In this document: in pieces, positions 27,216-37,877 of the stretch
How the letters are laid out: the number at the start of each line of letters is the position of its first letter
How positions within the stretch are numbered: the stretch's first letter is position 1
Source: an uncultured Gellertiella sp.
Lineage (GTDB): Bacteria; Pseudomonadota; Alphaproteobacteria; Rhizobiales; Rhizobiaceae
Length of the DNA stretch: 64,000 bases
NCBI RefSeq assembly: GCF_963457605.1
Contig: NZ_OY735139.1
Location: forward strand, 2,510,001 to 2,574,000
Reading direction: 5' to 3'
The notes under the pieces: generated by a model
The model's database searches: none
The model's input: only the letters and a program-made list of their open reading frames with translations
Told to the model about the DNA's origin: nothing
Position numbers and translations under genes: made by a program

Positions 27216-28472
27216 ATGGCGACAGGCGGGGTGACATCGCAAGGCAGGCCGGTCGGGGCCGATGGGGCGGACCGGCTCTGGCTCGATCTCAGGCTGGTGA
27301 CCCTTGCTGCCGGTTCGCACGACATGGGTCTTGTCGAAAAGGCCGCCGTGGCGGCGCGCGACGGACTGATCGTCTATGCCGGACCCGAAACGGAAATGCC
27401 GCAGCACCTGCGCAATGGCGCGCAGATCGAGCACTGCGACGGGCGCTGGATGACGCCGGGGCTGATCGATTGCCACAGCCATATCGTCCATGCAGGCAAC
27501 CGCGCCCATGAATTCGAATTGCGGCTCGCCGGTGCAAGCTATGAGGAAATTGCCCGGGCGGGCGGCGGCATCGTCTCCTCGGTCAAGGCCCTGCGGGCAG
27601 CCAGCGAAGACCAGCTTGTCGCCGAAAGCCTGCCGCGTCTCGATGCGCTGATTGCCGAAGGGCTCACCACCATCGAGGTGAAATCCGGCTACGGGCTCAG
27701 CACCCTGGACGAAGTGAAGTCGCTGTCCGCCGCAAGACGGCTCGGCTTCAGCCGTCCGGTCGAGGTGGTCACCAGTTTTCTCGGCGCGCATGCGCTGCCG
27801 CCGGAATATCGGGAGGACCGGGCGGGTTATATCGATCTGGTCATCGGGGAGATGCTGCCCGAGATCGCAGGGCTGGGGCTCGCCGATGCGGTCGATGCCT
27901 TCTGTGAGGGCATTGCCTTCAGTCCGGAAGAGGTCGCCCGGGTATTCGAGGCCGCGCGTGCCCTCGGCCTGCCGGTGAAGCTCCATGCCGACCAGCTGTC
28001 CAATCTTCAGGGTGCGGCCCTTGCGGCCCGGCATGGCGCACTCTCCGCCGATCATCTGGAATATACCGACGAGGCCGGGGCCATCGCCATGGCGAAGGCG
28101 GGGACGGTTGCGACCATCCTGCCCGGTGCCTTCTACTTCATCCGCGAGACCCGCAAGCCGCCCGTCGCGCTGTTCCGCAAGCATGGCGTTGCGATGGCCG
28201 TGGCAACCGACGTCAATCCCGGCACCTCGCCGCTGACCTCGCTGCTCCTCACCATGAACATGGCGGCGACCCTGTTCGGCATGACCGTGAGCGAGTGCCT
28301 CGCGGGCGTCACCATCCATGCGGCGCAAGCATTGGGGCAGGGGGCGCGCAAGGGCAGCATCGAGGTTGGCAAGCAGGCGGATCTGGCGATCTGGAACATC
28401 GAGCGTCCGGCTGAACTTGTCTACCGCATGGGTTTCAACCCGCTCCACCAGCGCATCTGGCGCGGAAGATAG
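27216..28472 (+). CDS. hutI: Imidazolonepropionase
   Basis: A 418-aa amidohydrolase with the metal motif [10 protein letters not shown], later [10 protein letters not shown] and [10 protein letters not shown]. It hydrolyses 4-imidazolone-5-propionate to N-formimidoyl-L-glutamate. ATG 27216 has AAAGGGAAACGG upstream; an ATG at 27162 would overlap the operator region and is less likely. It is first in the rightward operon hutI-hutG-hutU-hutD and divergent from hutF. Confidence 0.95.
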   Translation: MATGGVTSQGRPVGADGADRLWLDLRLVTLAAGSHDMGLVEKAAVAARDGLIVYAGPETEMPQHLRNGAQIEHCDGRWMTPGLIDCHSHIVHAGNRAHEFELRLAGASYEEIARAGGGIVSSVKALRAASEDQLVAESLPRLDALIAEGLTTIEVKSGYGLSTLDEVKSLSAARRLGFSRPVEVVTSFLGAHALPPEYREDRAGYIDLVIGEMLPEIAGLGLADAVDAFCEGIAFSPEEVARVFEAARALGLPVKLHADQLSNLQGAALAARHGALSADHLEYTDEAGAIAMAKAGTVATILPGAFYFIRETRKPPVALFRKHGVAMAVATDVNPGTSPLTSLLLTMNMAATLFGMTVSECLAGVTIHAAQALGQGARKGSIEVGKQADLAIWNIERPAELVYRMGFNPLHQRIWRGR

Positions 28473-28482
28473 GGGTCAGGCC

Positions 28483-29304
28483 ATGAACACCATCCTTTCC
28501 ATCTCTGAAGGAACCTCGCCGGTCATTCTGGCCTTTCCCCATACCGGCACCGATCTCCCGGACACCATCGCCGCACGGCTCAACGACAACGGTCGCCTGC
28601 TTGCCGATACGGACTGGCATATCCACGACCTCTATGCAGGCCTGCTGCCGCAGGCGACCACGGTCAGGGCGCTGTTTCACCGCTATGTCATCGATGCCAA
28701 CCGGGACCCCTCCGGCACCAGCCTCTATCCCGGCCAGAACACCACCGGCCTCGTGCCGGTGACCGATTTCGACGGTGTGGCGATCTGGCAGTCGGGCGAG
28801 GAGCCAGACGCGGCGGATGTGGCCCATCGCCTCCACACCTTTCATGCGCCCTACCATGCCGCGCTCGCGAAAGAGATTGAGCGGGTCAGGGCGCTCCACG
28901 GCAATGCCGTGCTTTACGACTGCCACTCGATCCGCTCACACATTCCTTTCCTGTTTGAGGGCAAGCTGCCGGATTTCAACATCGGTACCGACAGCGGCGT
29001 GACCGCCGACCCCGCCATCGAAACCGCGACCTTTGACGCGTGCCGGGAGGCATCCGCCTATACGTCGGTGCTGAACGGACGGTTCCGGGGCGGCTGGACC
29101 ACCCGCCACTATGGCCGCCCGCGCGAGGGCGTACATGCGATCCAGATGGAACTGGCGCAATGCACCCATCTCGTCACCGAAACCCCACCCTTTGCCTGTG
29201 ACGCGGCGAAAGCCGAGCGTCTGCGGCACCACCTCCACGCCATTCTCCAGCGCATCGAGACCGTCGCGCTGGCACTTGCTGACCAGAACAGGGGAACCAA
29301 ATGA
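28483..29304 (+). CDS. hutG: N-formylglutamate deformylase (amidohydrolase)
   Basis: A 273-aa protein with the N-formylglutamate amidohydrolase signature: FPHTGTDLP at the N-terminus, [10 protein letters not shown] and [12 protein letters not shown]. It splits N-formyl-L-glutamate into glutamate and formate, completing the HutF branch. It begins 10 bases after hutI and overlaps hutU by four bases (ATGA). HutF and HutG together indicate the five-step pathway, not the formamide-releasing four-step version. Confidence 0.93.
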   Translation: MNTILSISEGTSPVILAFPHTGTDLPDTIAARLNDNGRLLADTDWHIHDLYAGLLPQATTVRALFHRYVIDANRDPSGTSLYPGQNTTGLVPVTDFDGVAIWQSGEEPDAADVAHRLHTFHAPYHAALAKEIERVRALHGNAVLYDCHSIRSHIPFLFEGKLPDFNIGTDSGVTADPAIETATFDACREASAYTSVLNGRFRGGWTTRHYGRPREGVHAIQMELAQCTHLVTETPPFACDAAKAERLRHHLHAILQRIETVALALADQNRGTK

Positions 29305-30974
29305 ACAATCCTCGTCACAATATCCGCGATGTCCGCGCCGCGCGCGGTACCGAACTGTCCGCGAAATCCTGGATGACCGAAGCGCCGTTGCGGATGCTGA
29401 TGAACAATCTCGACCCGGAAGTGGCGGAAAATCCGCATGAACTGGTGGTCTATGGCGGCATTGGCCGGGCGGCCCGCACCTGGGCGGATTTCGACAAGAT
29501 CGTCGAAAGCCTGCGCGACCTCAACGAGGACGAAACCCTGCTGGTGCAATCGGGCAAGCCGGTCGGTATTTTTCGCACCCACAAGGATGCGCCACGCGTG
29601 CTGATCGCCAATTCCAATCTGGTGCCGCACTGGGCGACCTGGGATCATTTCAACGAACTCGACAAGAAGGGTCTGGCGATGTACGGCCAGATGACGGCGG
29701 GCTCGTGGATCTATATCGGCAGCCAGGGCATCGTGCAGGGCACCTACGAAACCTTTGTCGAGGCCGGTCGCCAGCACTATGGCGGCAGCCTAAAGGGTAA
29801 GTGGATACTTACCGGAGGCCTCGGCGGCATGGGCGGCGCGCAGCCGCTCGCCGCCGTCATGGCCGGGGCCTCTTGCCTTGCTGTCGAATGCAATCCCGAC
29901 TCCATCGATTTCCGCCTGCGTACCCGCTATGTCGATGCCAGGGCCGAGACCATCGATGAAGCGCTTGCGATGATCGACCGCTGGACCAGGGCCGGCGAGG
30001 CGAAATCCGTTGGCCTGCTCGGCAATGCCGCCGATGTCTTCCCGGAACTGGTGCGCCGTGGTGTTCGCCCCGATATCGTCACCGACCAGACGTCCGCCCA
30101 CGACCCCATCAACGGCTACCTGCCGAAGGGCTGGACGATGGCCGAATGGAAGGCAAAGCGCGAGAGCGATCCGAAGTCCGTCGAACGGGCGGCCCGTGCC
30201 TCGATGCGCGAACATGTGGAAGCCATGCTTGCCTTCTGGAAGGCGGGCATTCCCACACTCGACTACGGCAACAATATCCGCCAGGTGGCAAAGGACGAGG
30301 GCTGTGAAAACGCCTTCGATTTTCCGGGCTTCGTGCCCGCCTATATCCGTCCACTGTTTTGCCGCGGCATCGGCCCGTTCCGCTGGGCAGCGCTGTCGGG
30401 CGATCCGGAAGATATCTACAGGACCGATGCCAAGGTGAAGGAACTCACCCCCGGCAATACCCATCTGCACAACTGGCTGGACATGGCGCGCGACCGGATT
30501 TCATTCCAGGGCCTGCCTGCGCGGATCTGCTGGGTCGGTCTCGGCGACCGCCACCGGCTGGGCCTCGCCTTCAACGAGATGGTGCGGACCGGCGAGCTGA
30601 AGGCCCCGGTGGTGATCGGCCGCGATCACCTCGATTCCGGCTCCGTCGCCTCGCCGAACCGGGAAACCGAAGCGATGAAGGATGGGTCCGACGCGGTCTC
30701 CGACTGGCCGCTGCTGAATGCGCTTCTCAACACTGCCTCGGGTGCCACCTGGGTGTCGCTGCACCATGGCGGCGGCGTCGGCATGGGCTTCTCGCAGCAT
30801 TCGGGCGTCGTCATCTGCTGCGACGGGTCGGAGGATGCGGCGCGCCGCATCGGGCGGGTGCTGTGGAACGATCCGGCGACCGGCGTCATGCGCCATGCGG
30901 ATGCCGGCTATGACATCGCGCTCGACTGTTCCCGTGAAAAGGGCCTGCGGCTCCCCGGCATCCTCGGCAATTGA
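29301..30974 (+). CDS. hutU: Urocanate hydratase
   Basis: A 557-aa protein of exactly the family length. Typical stretches are [14 protein letters not shown] (NAD-binding glycine-rich region) and [16 protein letters not shown], with the DQTSAHDP segment. It converts urocanate to imidazolonepropionate using tightly bound NAD as an electrophile. It overlaps hutG and is followed after 12 bases by hutD. A histidine ammonia-lyase gene, commonly next to it, is not present in the window. Confidence 0.97.
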   Translation: MNNPRHNIRDVRAARGTELSAKSWMTEAPLRMLMNNLDPEVAENPHELVVYGGIGRAARTWADFDKIVESLRDLNEDETLLVQSGKPVGIFRTHKDAPRVLIANSNLVPHWATWDHFNELDKKGLAMYGQMTAGSWIYIGSQGIVQGTYETFVEAGRQHYGGSLKGKWILTGGLGGMGGAQPLAAVMAGASCLAVECNPDSIDFRLRTRYVDARAETIDEALAMIDRWTRAGEAKSVGLLGNAADVFPELVRRGVRPDIVTDQTSAHDPINGYLPKGWTMAEWKAKRESDPKSVERAARASMREHVEAMLAFWKAGIPTLDYGNNIRQVAKDEGCENAFDFPGFVPAYIRPLFCRGIGPFRWAALSGDPEDIYRTDAKVKELTPGNTHLHNWLDMARDRISFQGLPARICWVGLGDRHRLGLAFNEMVRTGELKAPVVIGRDHLDSGSVASPNRETEAMKDGSDAVSDWPLLNALLNTASGATWVSLHHGGGVGMGFSQHSGVVICCDGSEDAARRIGRVLWNDPATGVMRHADAGYDIALDCSREKGLRLPGILGN

Positions 30975-30986
30975 GGCGAGCAGGTC

Positions 30987-31577
30987 ATGGCGATCACCCA
31001 TCTGGTGGCAAGGACCGACTATCGCCGCATGCCGTGGAAGAACGGCGGCGGCGAGACGGTGGAAATTGCCAAATTTCCCGACAATGCCGATCTCGCCGGG
31101 TTTGACTGGCGGATCAGCATGGCGACGGTGGCGAGCGACGGTCCCTTTTCGCTGTTTCCGGGCATCGACCGCACGCTGGCGGTGCTGGAGGGAGAGGGCA
31201 TCGATCTTGCCATTGACGGGCTCGGTGCCCATCATCTTGCTGTCGACGGCACGCCTCTGGCCTTTCCGGCGGATGTCGCAAGCTCGGCGCGGCTGGTCTC
31301 CGGCCCGATTGTCGATCTCAACCTGATGACCCGCCGCTGGGCCTTTCTGCACAAGATGAAACGGCTGTCGCTGCCGCTCGAAACATCCGGCACGAACAAT
31401 GCCGAGGTCTTCCTGCTGGTGAGGGGAACAGGAAAGGCCGAAAGCGGTGGGGTCCGTTACCACCTTGAGGACACTGATGCATTGCATCTTGCCTCTTGTG
31501 CCGACAGGGTGCGGCTTTCCGGCGACGGCTTTGCCTACCGGATGGAAATCAGGCCTTTTGCCAGGAAGAGCGCCTGA
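30987..31577 (+). CDS. hutD: HutD family protein
   Basis: A 196-aa bicupin-like protein with the HutD opening (DYRRMPWKNGGGETVEIA) and the DWRISMATVASDGPFSLFPG region. In Pseudomonas, HutD is needed for full fitness on histidine and has been proposed to limit hut expression by binding formylglutamate or urocanate. It is not catalytic as far as known. Last gene of the hut operon, 12 bases after hutU. Confidence 0.88.
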   Translation: MAITHLVARTDYRRMPWKNGGGETVEIAKFPDNADLAGFDWRISMATVASDGPFSLFPGIDRTLAVLEGEGIDLAIDGLGAHHLAVDGTPLAFPADVASSARLVSGPIVDLNLMTRRWAFLHKMKRLSLPLETSGTNNAEVFLLVRGTGKAESGGVRYHLEDTDALHLASCADRVRLSGDGFAYRMEIRPFARKSA

Positions 31578-31722
31578 CCCCTGGTGTGAGGTCTGCGGCA
31601 GCCGCGCCAACGGCAATGAGGTCCCTTGGTTTTCCTCCAGCCTGCGAGGCAAAATTGGGCTGGCGCCTGCGTGCCGGAGCGGCCAGAATGGCGTGGACAT
31701 CCCTCCTGCCAAAGGCTGATTC

Positions 31723-32151
31723 TTGCTCTATAGCTGGCTGTTGCTGATCCATATCGCGGGCGCATGCCTCATCGTCGGAGGCGGATTTGCCACCCTTCTG
31801 GTTTTTTCCATCTGCCTGAAGACGCCCGGGTTTTACCCCATGCTGCGAGGTGTTGCCCGGCTGGATTTTGCCCTTGCCGGAACCGGACTGCTGCTGCAGC
31901 CCGCAAGCGGGCTGTGGCTCGCGCAGGAAACCGGCTTTTCCTTCGCCGACCTTTGGCTTGCAACCGGCACCGGGCTTTATGCGGCGGCAGCCTGCCTGTG
32001 GCTGGTGGGCACGGCCCTGCGCAATGACAGCCTGAAATCGGGCAATGCCGCAAGCCTTGCCGACCGGCGGCTTTCCTTCGGATTTGCCCTGTCCGTTTTG
32101 GCCTGGGCCCTGCTCACCGCCACCATGGCCGTCATGGTCCTGAAACCCTGA
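31723..32151 (+). CDS. DUF2269-type four-helix membrane protein
   Basis: A 142-aa integral membrane protein with four hydrophobic segments (starting LLLIHIAGACLIVGGGFA) and the layout of DUF2269 proteins. Histidine 9 in the first helix and the conserved RLDF/LADRRLSFGFA pieces suggest possible haem or metal contact, which is speculative. The start is a TTG at 31723 with AAAGG upstream; no ATG gives a better start. A terminator follows directly. Function unknown. Confidence 0.65.
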   Translation: MLYSWLLLIHIAGACLIVGGGFATLLVFSICLKTPGFYPMLRGVARLDFALAGTGLLLQPASGLWLAQETGFSFADLWLATGTGLYAAAACLWLVGTALRNDSLKSGNAASLADRRLSFGFALSVLAWALLTATMAVMVLKP

Positions 32152-32153
32152 CA

Positions 32154-32190
32154 GAAACGCCCGCGCAACCGGCGGGCGTTTCGGCTTTTT
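32154..32190 (+). terminator. Rho-independent terminator after the DUF2269 gene
   Basis: GAAACGCCCG (32154-32163) pairs perfectly with CGGGCGTTTC (32173-32182), followed by GGCTTTTT. It lies between two convergent genes and may serve both. Confidence 0.85.
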
Positions 32191-32208
32191 CCAAATGAGG
32201 GAGCTGGA

Positions 32209-34467
32209 TCAGGCGGCCCGGCCCATGTGGCGATCCCTGCCGCTGATCCGGAAGGTGCCGATCAGTTCGGCCAGCGTTACGGCTTCCTGGGCGAGCGCAT
32301 GGCTGGAGGCGGTGGTTTCTTCCACCATCGCCGCATTCTGCTGGGTGCCCTGATCGATGACATTGACCGCGGTGTTGATTTCGCGGAGCCCGGTTGCCTG
32401 CTCGCGGGAGGCCTCGACGATGGCGATCACATGGGTGTTGATGTCAAGGATCTCGCGGACGATCTCGCCAAGCGCCTGCCCGACCTCACCGACCAGACCG
32501 ACGCCGGTCTGGACCTGATTGCCGGAAACGGTGATCAGGTCCTTGATTTCCTTGGCGGCCCTGGCAGAGCGCTGGGCAAGCTCGCGCACTTCCTGGGCGA
32601 CAACGGCAAAGCCCTTGCCCGCTTCACCGGCCCGTGCCGCCTCGACGCCCGCATTCAGCGCCAGCAGATTGGTCTGGAAGGCGATTTCGTCGATCACCGA
32701 GATGATGCTGTTGATCTGGCGGGCAGAATCCTCGATCGACACCATGGCGACCGTGGTGCGGTTGGCAATTTCGCTGGAGCGCTCGCCCCGCTCCTTGGCC
32801 TGGGCCACAAGCTTGCCCACCTCTTCCGCCCGCTTGCGGCTGTCGGCAACGGTGGTGGTGATCTGTTCGAGGGCTGCGGCGGTCTCTTCGACCGAGGCCG
32901 CCTGCTGTTCGGTGCGCATCGACAGATTGTTGGCGGCATCGCTGATTTCGTTGGAGCCGCTGCGGATGATGGCGACGCTCTGGCCGACCTTGACCAGGGC
33001 CGTATCGAGCTGCGCCACCGCATCGTTGAAATTCTGCCGCAGCATGTCGAGATTGGCGACGAAGCTTTCCTGGATACGGTATTGCAGGTCGCCGCGCGCC
33101 AATGCGCCCAGCCCCTTGCCAAGGCCTTCGACGACCGCCTGAAGCTGGCGGCTTTCTTCCGCCTTCATCGCTTCCCGTTCAAGCCGTTCCTGTTCCGAGC
33201 GGCTGCGAACCTGTTCGGCTTCTTCCTCGATGCGCCGCTTGTCGATGGCCGCGTCACGGAAAACCGCGACCGACTGCACCATGTCGCCGATTTCATCGCC
33301 ACGATCCTCACCGGCAAGCTCTATCGACGTATCGCCCGAGGCGAGCCGTTTCATCGAGCCGACGAGGGCGATAATCGGGCGGATCAGCTGACGGGAGAAG
33401 AAGGTGCTGGCCGCGACAGCCACCAGCAGCAGGCCGAGCGCGAAGACGGAAACCATGTTGCGCATCAGCACGATGGGCGCATTGGCCTCGTCCCTGCCCT
33501 GCAATGCGCCAATCGCCCATGTCGTGCCGTGATAGCTGACGGGGGTGATCGCCAGATAGCTGGTCATGTCCCGGTAGCCGGTGAGTTCCCCGTTGCCCGC
33601 CTTGCCGGAAAGCGAAGCCTCGACCAGCGGCCCTTCGACCCTGGACTTCAGCGTGTCATTTTCCGGTGTCCGGATCGAATCGACCGTCAGAAGGCGGTCC
33701 TGGTTGACCAGAATCGTCTCGCCCGTTTCACCAAGGCCCGATGTATTCGACATCGTTTCGAGGAATTTGTTCATCGGCATCTGGATTGCCAGCACGCCGA
33801 TGGTGGTGCCGTTCTCGCGAATGGGGGTGGCAAGGAAGGCTGCCGCATCGCCATTGGACGGCGCATAGGGGGAGAAATCGGAATAGAAGATCGCTTCCGG
33901 ATCGGTGGAGGCCATTGCCTCCTTGTAAATCTTGCCGAGCCCGGAAGAGGCCCAGGGGCCGCTGACGAAATTGGTGGCGAAATCCGCTTCCTTGAACACC
34001 GTATAGACCGCATCACCCTTCGTGTTGAAGAGGAACATGTCGTAATAGCCGTAGGTTCTCAGATGCTTGCGGAAAAAGGGATGCAGCCTTTCGTGGAGGG
34101 CGTCGTAGTCGCTGGCACCAGCCTTGTCGAGCAGGTCATGCTTGCCGGTCGGATTGGGATTGTCGGTGAAGTAGCTGGCCTTCAGCTGGTCGAGTGCCGT
34201 CGGACCGAGCTTGTCAGCGGCAGCTTCAAGGGTTTTCAGCGCATTGATGGTGGCGGGGTCTTCCGCCGTCAGGGTCATATCCTTGTCGATATTGGCGAGC
34301 AGCCGCTGAAGATCCATCTTGCGGTCTTCCGCATAGGCGGTGAGCGTCTCGAAGGTCTGGTCGCGCACTTGGCTGTTGGCGATGGTCAGGGAAACTGCTG
34401 TTGAAACACTGACAGCCGCAATGGTCAGGATGGCAGCGGCAAGCGGCAGCTTTTTCGATACGCGCAT
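32209..34467 (-). CDS. Methyl-accepting chemotaxis protein with Cache sensor
   Basis: A 752-aa chemoreceptor: N-terminal transmembrane helix (about 8-30), large periplasmic double-Cache-like domain (about 35-310), second transmembrane helix (about 320-345), HAMP, and a long methyl-accepting signalling domain ending in the hairpin region [20 protein letters not shown]. The C-terminus ([10 protein letters not shown]) has no CheR-binding pentapeptide such as NWETF. The Cache domain senses small molecules outside the inner membrane, often amino or organic acids. It stands alone, between hut and lysine-related genes, but the ligand cannot be inferred. Confidence 0.93.
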   Translation of the reverse strand: MRVSKKLPLAAAILTIAAVSVSTAVSLTIANSQVRDQTFETLTAYAEDRKMDLQRLLANIDKDMTLTAEDPATINALKTLEAAADKLGPTALDQLKASYFTDNPNPTGKHDLLDKAGASDYDALHERLHPFFRKHLRTYGYYDMFLFNTKGDAVYTVFKEADFATNFVSGPWASSGLGKIYKEAMASTDPEAIFYSDFSPYAPSNGDAAAFLATPIRENGTTIGVLAIQMPMNKFLETMSNTSGLGETGETILVNQDRLLTVDSIRTPENDTLKSRVEGPLVEASLSGKAGNGELTGYRDMTSYLAITPVSYHGTTWAIGALQGRDEANAPIVLMRNMVSVFALGLLLVAVAASTFFSRQLIRPIIALVGSMKRLASGDTSIELAGEDRGDEIGDMVQSVAVFRDAAIDKRRIEEEAEQVRSRSEQERLEREAMKAEESRQLQAVVEGLGKGLGALARGDLQYRIQESFVANLDMLRQNFNDAVAQLDTALVKVGQSVAIIRSGSNEISDAANNLSMRTEQQAASVEETAAALEQITTTVADSRKRAEEVGKLVAQAKERGERSSEIANRTTVAMVSIEDSARQINSIISVIDEIAFQTNLLALNAGVEAARAGEAGKGFAVVAQEVRELAQRSARAAKEIKDLITVSGNQVQTGVGLVGEVGQALGEIVREILDINTHVIAIVEASREQATGLREINTAVNVIDQGTQQNAAMVEETTASSHALAQEAVTLAELIGTFRISGRDRHMGRAA

Positions 34468-35008
34468 ATACGAGGTCCTTCCGGCTGGTACGGGGCGAGC
34501 TGTGCCAGTACATCCCGGCGGGACACCAAATCATGTGGCCTCACACGACTTCTTATCGAAGCCGGCAGGGCTACTTTTGAGGATCTGGCTTAAGATAGCG
34601 TTAAACAGTCATAAAATCGTTAAAGGCACTAGTGTATAATTCAATGTTATAGTCGATATTTTTAGAATATTTACCAGAAACGGGTGTCTCAGAGGACGGA
34701 TAGAAGCCAAATATTCAGAGCAATCAACCTAAAAATGCGGAAAAGTTAGATTTATATACAAATTCTATCATAAATAGATTTCACGCATTATAAAAATATA
34801 CATTAAAATCAAAAATAGTTCTGTCAAATGGTAAGTTTTGGTCTGTCTGGAACCTGTGGCCGATACAGAAGTCGTGAAGGGCCGGATTGCCGTCTTCCCA
34901 TCCTGAAACACTCCAAACGCAGGATCGGTGCTGTGTGTCACCTTGACTGTCCTGTGTGAGGACGGCGTGGCTGTCCCTTCATCCCGTCCCGACCTGCGTC
35001 AGTCCCTG
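34468..35008. other. Long A+T-rich intergenic region
   Basis: No credible gene. From about 34600 to 34830 the sequence is strikingly A+T-rich compared with the G+C-rich surroundings. It presumably contains the chemoreceptor promoter on its left side. I see no terminator hairpin, tRNA or clear repeat. Confidence 0.5.
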
Positions 35009-35245
35009 TCAAAAGGCGGTGAAGGTAAGTGTCGTCAGCGACCGCACGATGCCGGGGATGCAGGCAATATTCTCGTTGATGAACTTGCCGATATCCTTCT
35101 CGTCCTTGACATAGACTTTCAGCAGCAGGTCATAGTCGCCGCTGGTGGAATAAAGCTCCGAGACCAGTTCCGTCTTGTAGATCGCATCGGCAACTTCGTA
35201 GGTTTTGCCCGGGGAGCACTGGAGCTGAACGAAAATCGGTTTCAT
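35009..35245 (-). CDS. Stand-alone Lrp/AsnC ligand-binding (RAM) domain protein
   Basis: A 78-aa protein equal to the C-terminal effector domain of Lrp/AsnC regulators (FVQLQCSPGKTYEVADAI, GDYDLLLKVYV), with no DNA-binding helix-turn-helix. Such SraA-type proteins oligomerise and bind amino acids. ATG 35245 has GAGAGG before it; the longer upstream frame is antisense to a LysR gene. It lies 46 bases from the LysR gene and close to amino-acid catabolic genes, which suggests an amino-acid sensor or modulator; that is inference. Confidence 0.82.
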   Translation of the reverse strand: MKPIFVQLQCSPGKTYEVADAIYKTELVSELYSTSGDYDLLLKVYVKDEKDIGKFINENIACIPGIVRSLTTLTFTAF

Positions 35246-35291
35246 GATTGCCTCTCGGACTGTCAGGAATTGCGGCGGGGCCTTGCGGGCA

Positions 35292-36242
35292 CTATGGCGA
35301 CAATCCATCTTGCCGTGCAAGAGGCGAGCGCTCAGCGTCCCCATTTTCCGGCGTGCTGGCCTCGCCGACGATCCAGTCGCGAAAGGCGACCAGTGGCGGA
35401 TAGGCCTCCCGCTCGTGGGGAACCGCGAGGAAATAGCGCTCGGCACTCTGCATCGATGCACCCAGCGTCACGAGATCGCCGCGCCGCAGCTCGTCGGCAA
35501 TCAGAAAAGTCGGCAGCAGGGCCACGCCAAGTCCGGCGATCGCCGCCTGTGCCGCAGTGGCGAACTGGTCGAACAGCATGCCCTGCACGCCTTCCGCCTT
35601 GATGTCGCGGGCCGCAAACCAGCGTTCCCAGGCGTCGGGCCGGGTGGTCAGGTGCAGCAGTGGCAGATCCAGCAGATCCTGCGGATTATCCACCGGATGC
35701 AGGGCGCGGAACGCCGGGCTGCAGGCTGGCACCGTTTCCTCGTTCATCAGGAAGGTCAGGCTGGCGCCCGGCCAGTGGCCGTGGCCGAAATGGATGGCCG
35801 CGTCGATGAGGTCGAGCCGGAAATCGAAGGGCGACAGACGCGTCACGAGATTGATGGTGATGCCGGGACGAAGGGCGAGAAACCTGCCCAGCCGGGGGGC
35901 AAGCCAGCGCGTGCCGAAAGTTGGCAGGATCGCGAGATTGAGCGTGCCGCCGTGCGGGTTGGCCCTGAGGTTCAGGGAGGCCGACGAAATCCGCCGCAGC
36001 GCCTCGCGGATCTCGCGCGCATAGCTGTCACCGGCCAGCGTCAGCCGGATGGTCTGGCGTTCGCGCACGAACAGCGTCACGCCCAGCTGTTCCTCGAGCG
36101 CCTTGATCTGGCGGCTGACGGCGCTCTGGGTGAGGTCCAGCTCCCGCGCTGCCGTGGTGATGCTGCCGGTGCGTGACGCCGCCTCGAAGGCGGCGAGCAG
36201 GGCGGTCGACGGGAGAAAGCGGCGGGGTGCGGCCATGGTCAT
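35292..36242 (-). CDS. LysR-family regulator (GcvA-like), divergent from the pipecolate genes
   Basis: A ~316-aa LysR protein with helix-turn-helix SITTAARELDLTQSAVSRQIKALEEQLG and a type 2 periplasmic-binding effector domain. The ARRFLPSTALLAAFEAA-like opening is typical of the GcvA branch. ATG 36242 or the in-frame ATG 36236 are both possible. It is divergent from the FAD oxidase/ALDH/aminotransferase operon across about 300 bases, the classic arrangement for a LysR activator controlling its neighbour. Confidence 0.88.
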   Translation of the reverse strand: MTMAAPRRFLPSTALLAAFEAASRTGSITTAARELDLTQSAVSRQIKALEEQLGVTLFVRERQTIRLTLAGDSYAREIREALRRISSASLNLRANPHGGTLNLAILPTFGTRWLAPRLGRFLALRPGITINLVTRLSPFDFRLDLIDAAIHFGHGHWPGASLTFLMNEETVPACSPAFRALHPVDNPQDLLDLPLLHLTTRPDAWERWFAARDIKAEGVQGMLFDQFATAAQAAIAGLGVALLPTFLIADELRRGDLVTLGASMQSAERYFLAVPHEREAYPPLVAFRDWIVGEASTPENGDAERSPLARQDGLSP

Positions 36243-36545
36243 TCCATTTTGGCATGAACTCTTGAATAAATGCCGATATTCCCGCTGCAGCCGGGCTTGT
36301 AAAGTCATGGGGTGATATAATCTGGAATGACCGGCCCGGCTGGACCGTTGCCGCGGTCGGATCTTCACTGTGCCGGAGCAATGCGGGTTGTAGAACCATG
36401 GTTGAATGACAGCCGGTTCGGCCTGCCCCTGCATGTTTTTCCGGATGAGCGGACGCGCAATTCTTGATATGACCTGAAGGCGAAAGGTCGGCCGACAGCC
36501 GCATCGTCTTCGGGCGATCAGGCAAGACGAGAACAGGAACAGTTC
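36243..36545. promoter_or_regulatory. Divergent promoter region between the LysR gene and amaA
   Basis: About 300 bases without a credible gene, between divergent starts. It should hold the LysR binding site. I cannot point to a single convincing T-N11-A dyad or -35/-10 pair. Confidence 0.4.
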
Positions 36546-37829
36546 ATGCTGAATGATCCGCGCTCCCACGGGCTCTGGGAAAAGACCGCGCTACCGGCCC
36601 CTGTGACATCGGCTCTGACGGGCGACACGACGGCCGATGTGGTGGTGGTCGGCGGCGGCTATACCGGGCTTTCGGCAGCCCTGCATCTGGCGGAAGCGGG
36701 CAGCCGTGTCATCCTGCTCGAAGCCCATGACATCGGCTTTGGTGGAGCCGGGCGCAATGTCGGCCTGATCAATGCCGGGATGTGGGTGATGCCGGACGAC
36801 CTTCCGGGCGAGCTTGGCGATATCCATGGCGAGCGGCTGCTCGATCTGCTAGGCGGCGGACCGCAGGTGGTGATGGGCCTGATCGACCGGCACCAGATCG
36901 CCTGCGAGCTCGAGCGCAACGGCACGCTGCATTGCGCCGTCGGCGACGATGGCCTGCGCGAAATCGGGGACCGCGCGGCCCAGTGGCAGAAGCGCGGTGC
37001 CCCGGTGGAGCTGCTTTCGGCGGAGGAGACCGCCAAACGCACCGGCACCAGAGCCTATCGCGGTGCGCTGCTCGACCGGCGGGCGGGCACGCTGCAGCCG
37101 CTGGCCTATGCCCGGGGTCTTGCCCATGCGGCCATCCGTGCCGGGGTCACGCTGCACACGTCGAGCCCGGTGATATCGCGGGAACGGACTGCCACCGGCT
37201 GGACGGTCAGGACAGAGGCCGGCAGCGTCTCTGCCCCCTGGCTGGTCGTTGCCACCGATGCCTATTCGACCGGTCCCTTCGACGCGGTCCGGCGCGAGCA
37301 GATCCATCTGCCCTATTTCAATTTCGCCACCATCCCGCTTGGCGACAACCTCAGGCGCAGCGTCCTGCCGAACCGCGAGGGGGCATGGGATACGAAAGAG
37401 ATCCTCTCCTCCTTCCGGATGGATCAGGCCGGACGGCTGGTATTCGGCAGCGTCGGCGCCCTGCGGAACGGCGGGGCGGCGATCCACCGTGCCTGGGCGC
37501 GGCGGGCGCTGAAGAAGCTCTTTCCCGATCTCGGCGACATCCCGTTCGAGGCCGAATGGTTCGGCAAGATCGGCATGACCGACAATGCCCTGCCGCGCCT
37601 GCACCAGTTCGGGCCGCAGGCCATCGGCTTTTCCGGCTATAATGGCCGGGGCATTGCGCCGGGCACGGTTTTCGGCAAGGTTCTGGCCGAACATATCCTC
37701 GGCCAAAGATCTGAAGACGAGATGCCCCTGCCGCTTTGCGATATCCACGAACCGCATTTTCGCACCGTTAAGGAAGCCTGGTTCGAGGCGGGTGCCGCTG
37801 TCGCCCATCTCGCCGGTGCCCGACTCTGA
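36546..37829 (+). CDS. amaA: FAD-dependent amine/imino-acid oxidase, L-pipecolate oxidase-like
   Basis: A 427-aa DAO-family flavoprotein with the N-terminal FAD dinucleotide motif VVVVGGGYTGLSAALHLAE, the GGAGRNVGLINAG stretch and a C-terminal GYNGRGIAPGTVFGK motif that contacts FAD. The family includes gamma-glutamylputrescine oxidase and Pseudomonas AmaA (L-pipecolate oxidase, same length). The next gene encodes an aminoadipate-semialdehyde dehydrogenase, as in the Pseudomonas amaAB pair, so L-pipecolate to piperideine-6-carboxylate is the best guess. Another cyclic or secondary amine is possible. Confidence 0.75.
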   Translation: MLNDPRSHGLWEKTALPAPVTSALTGDTTADVVVVGGGYTGLSAALHLAEAGSRVILLEAHDIGFGGAGRNVGLINAGMWVMPDDLPGELGDIHGERLLDLLGGGPQVVMGLIDRHQIACELERNGTLHCAVGDDGLREIGDRAAQWQKRGAPVELLSAEETAKRTGTRAYRGALLDRRAGTLQPLAYARGLAHAAIRAGVTLHTSSPVISRERTATGWTVRTEAGSVSAPWLVVATDAYSTGPFDAVRREQIHLPYFNFATIPLGDNLRRSVLPNREGAWDTKEILSSFRMDQAGRLVFGSVGALRNGGAAIHRAWARRALKKLFPDLGDIPFEAEWFGKIGMTDNALPRLHQFGPQAIGFSGYNGRGIAPGTVFGKVLAEHILGQRSEDEMPLPLCDIHEPHFRTVKEAWFEAGAAVAHLAGARL

Positions 37830-37877
37830 GCCACGTCCGTTCAAATTCCAGCCTTATCGAAACATGGAAAGACCATC

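Noticed and set aside
32227-34404. 725-codon open frame on the plus strand
   Set aside because: Antisense to the chemoreceptor gene, whose repeat-like coiled coil leaves long open shadows.
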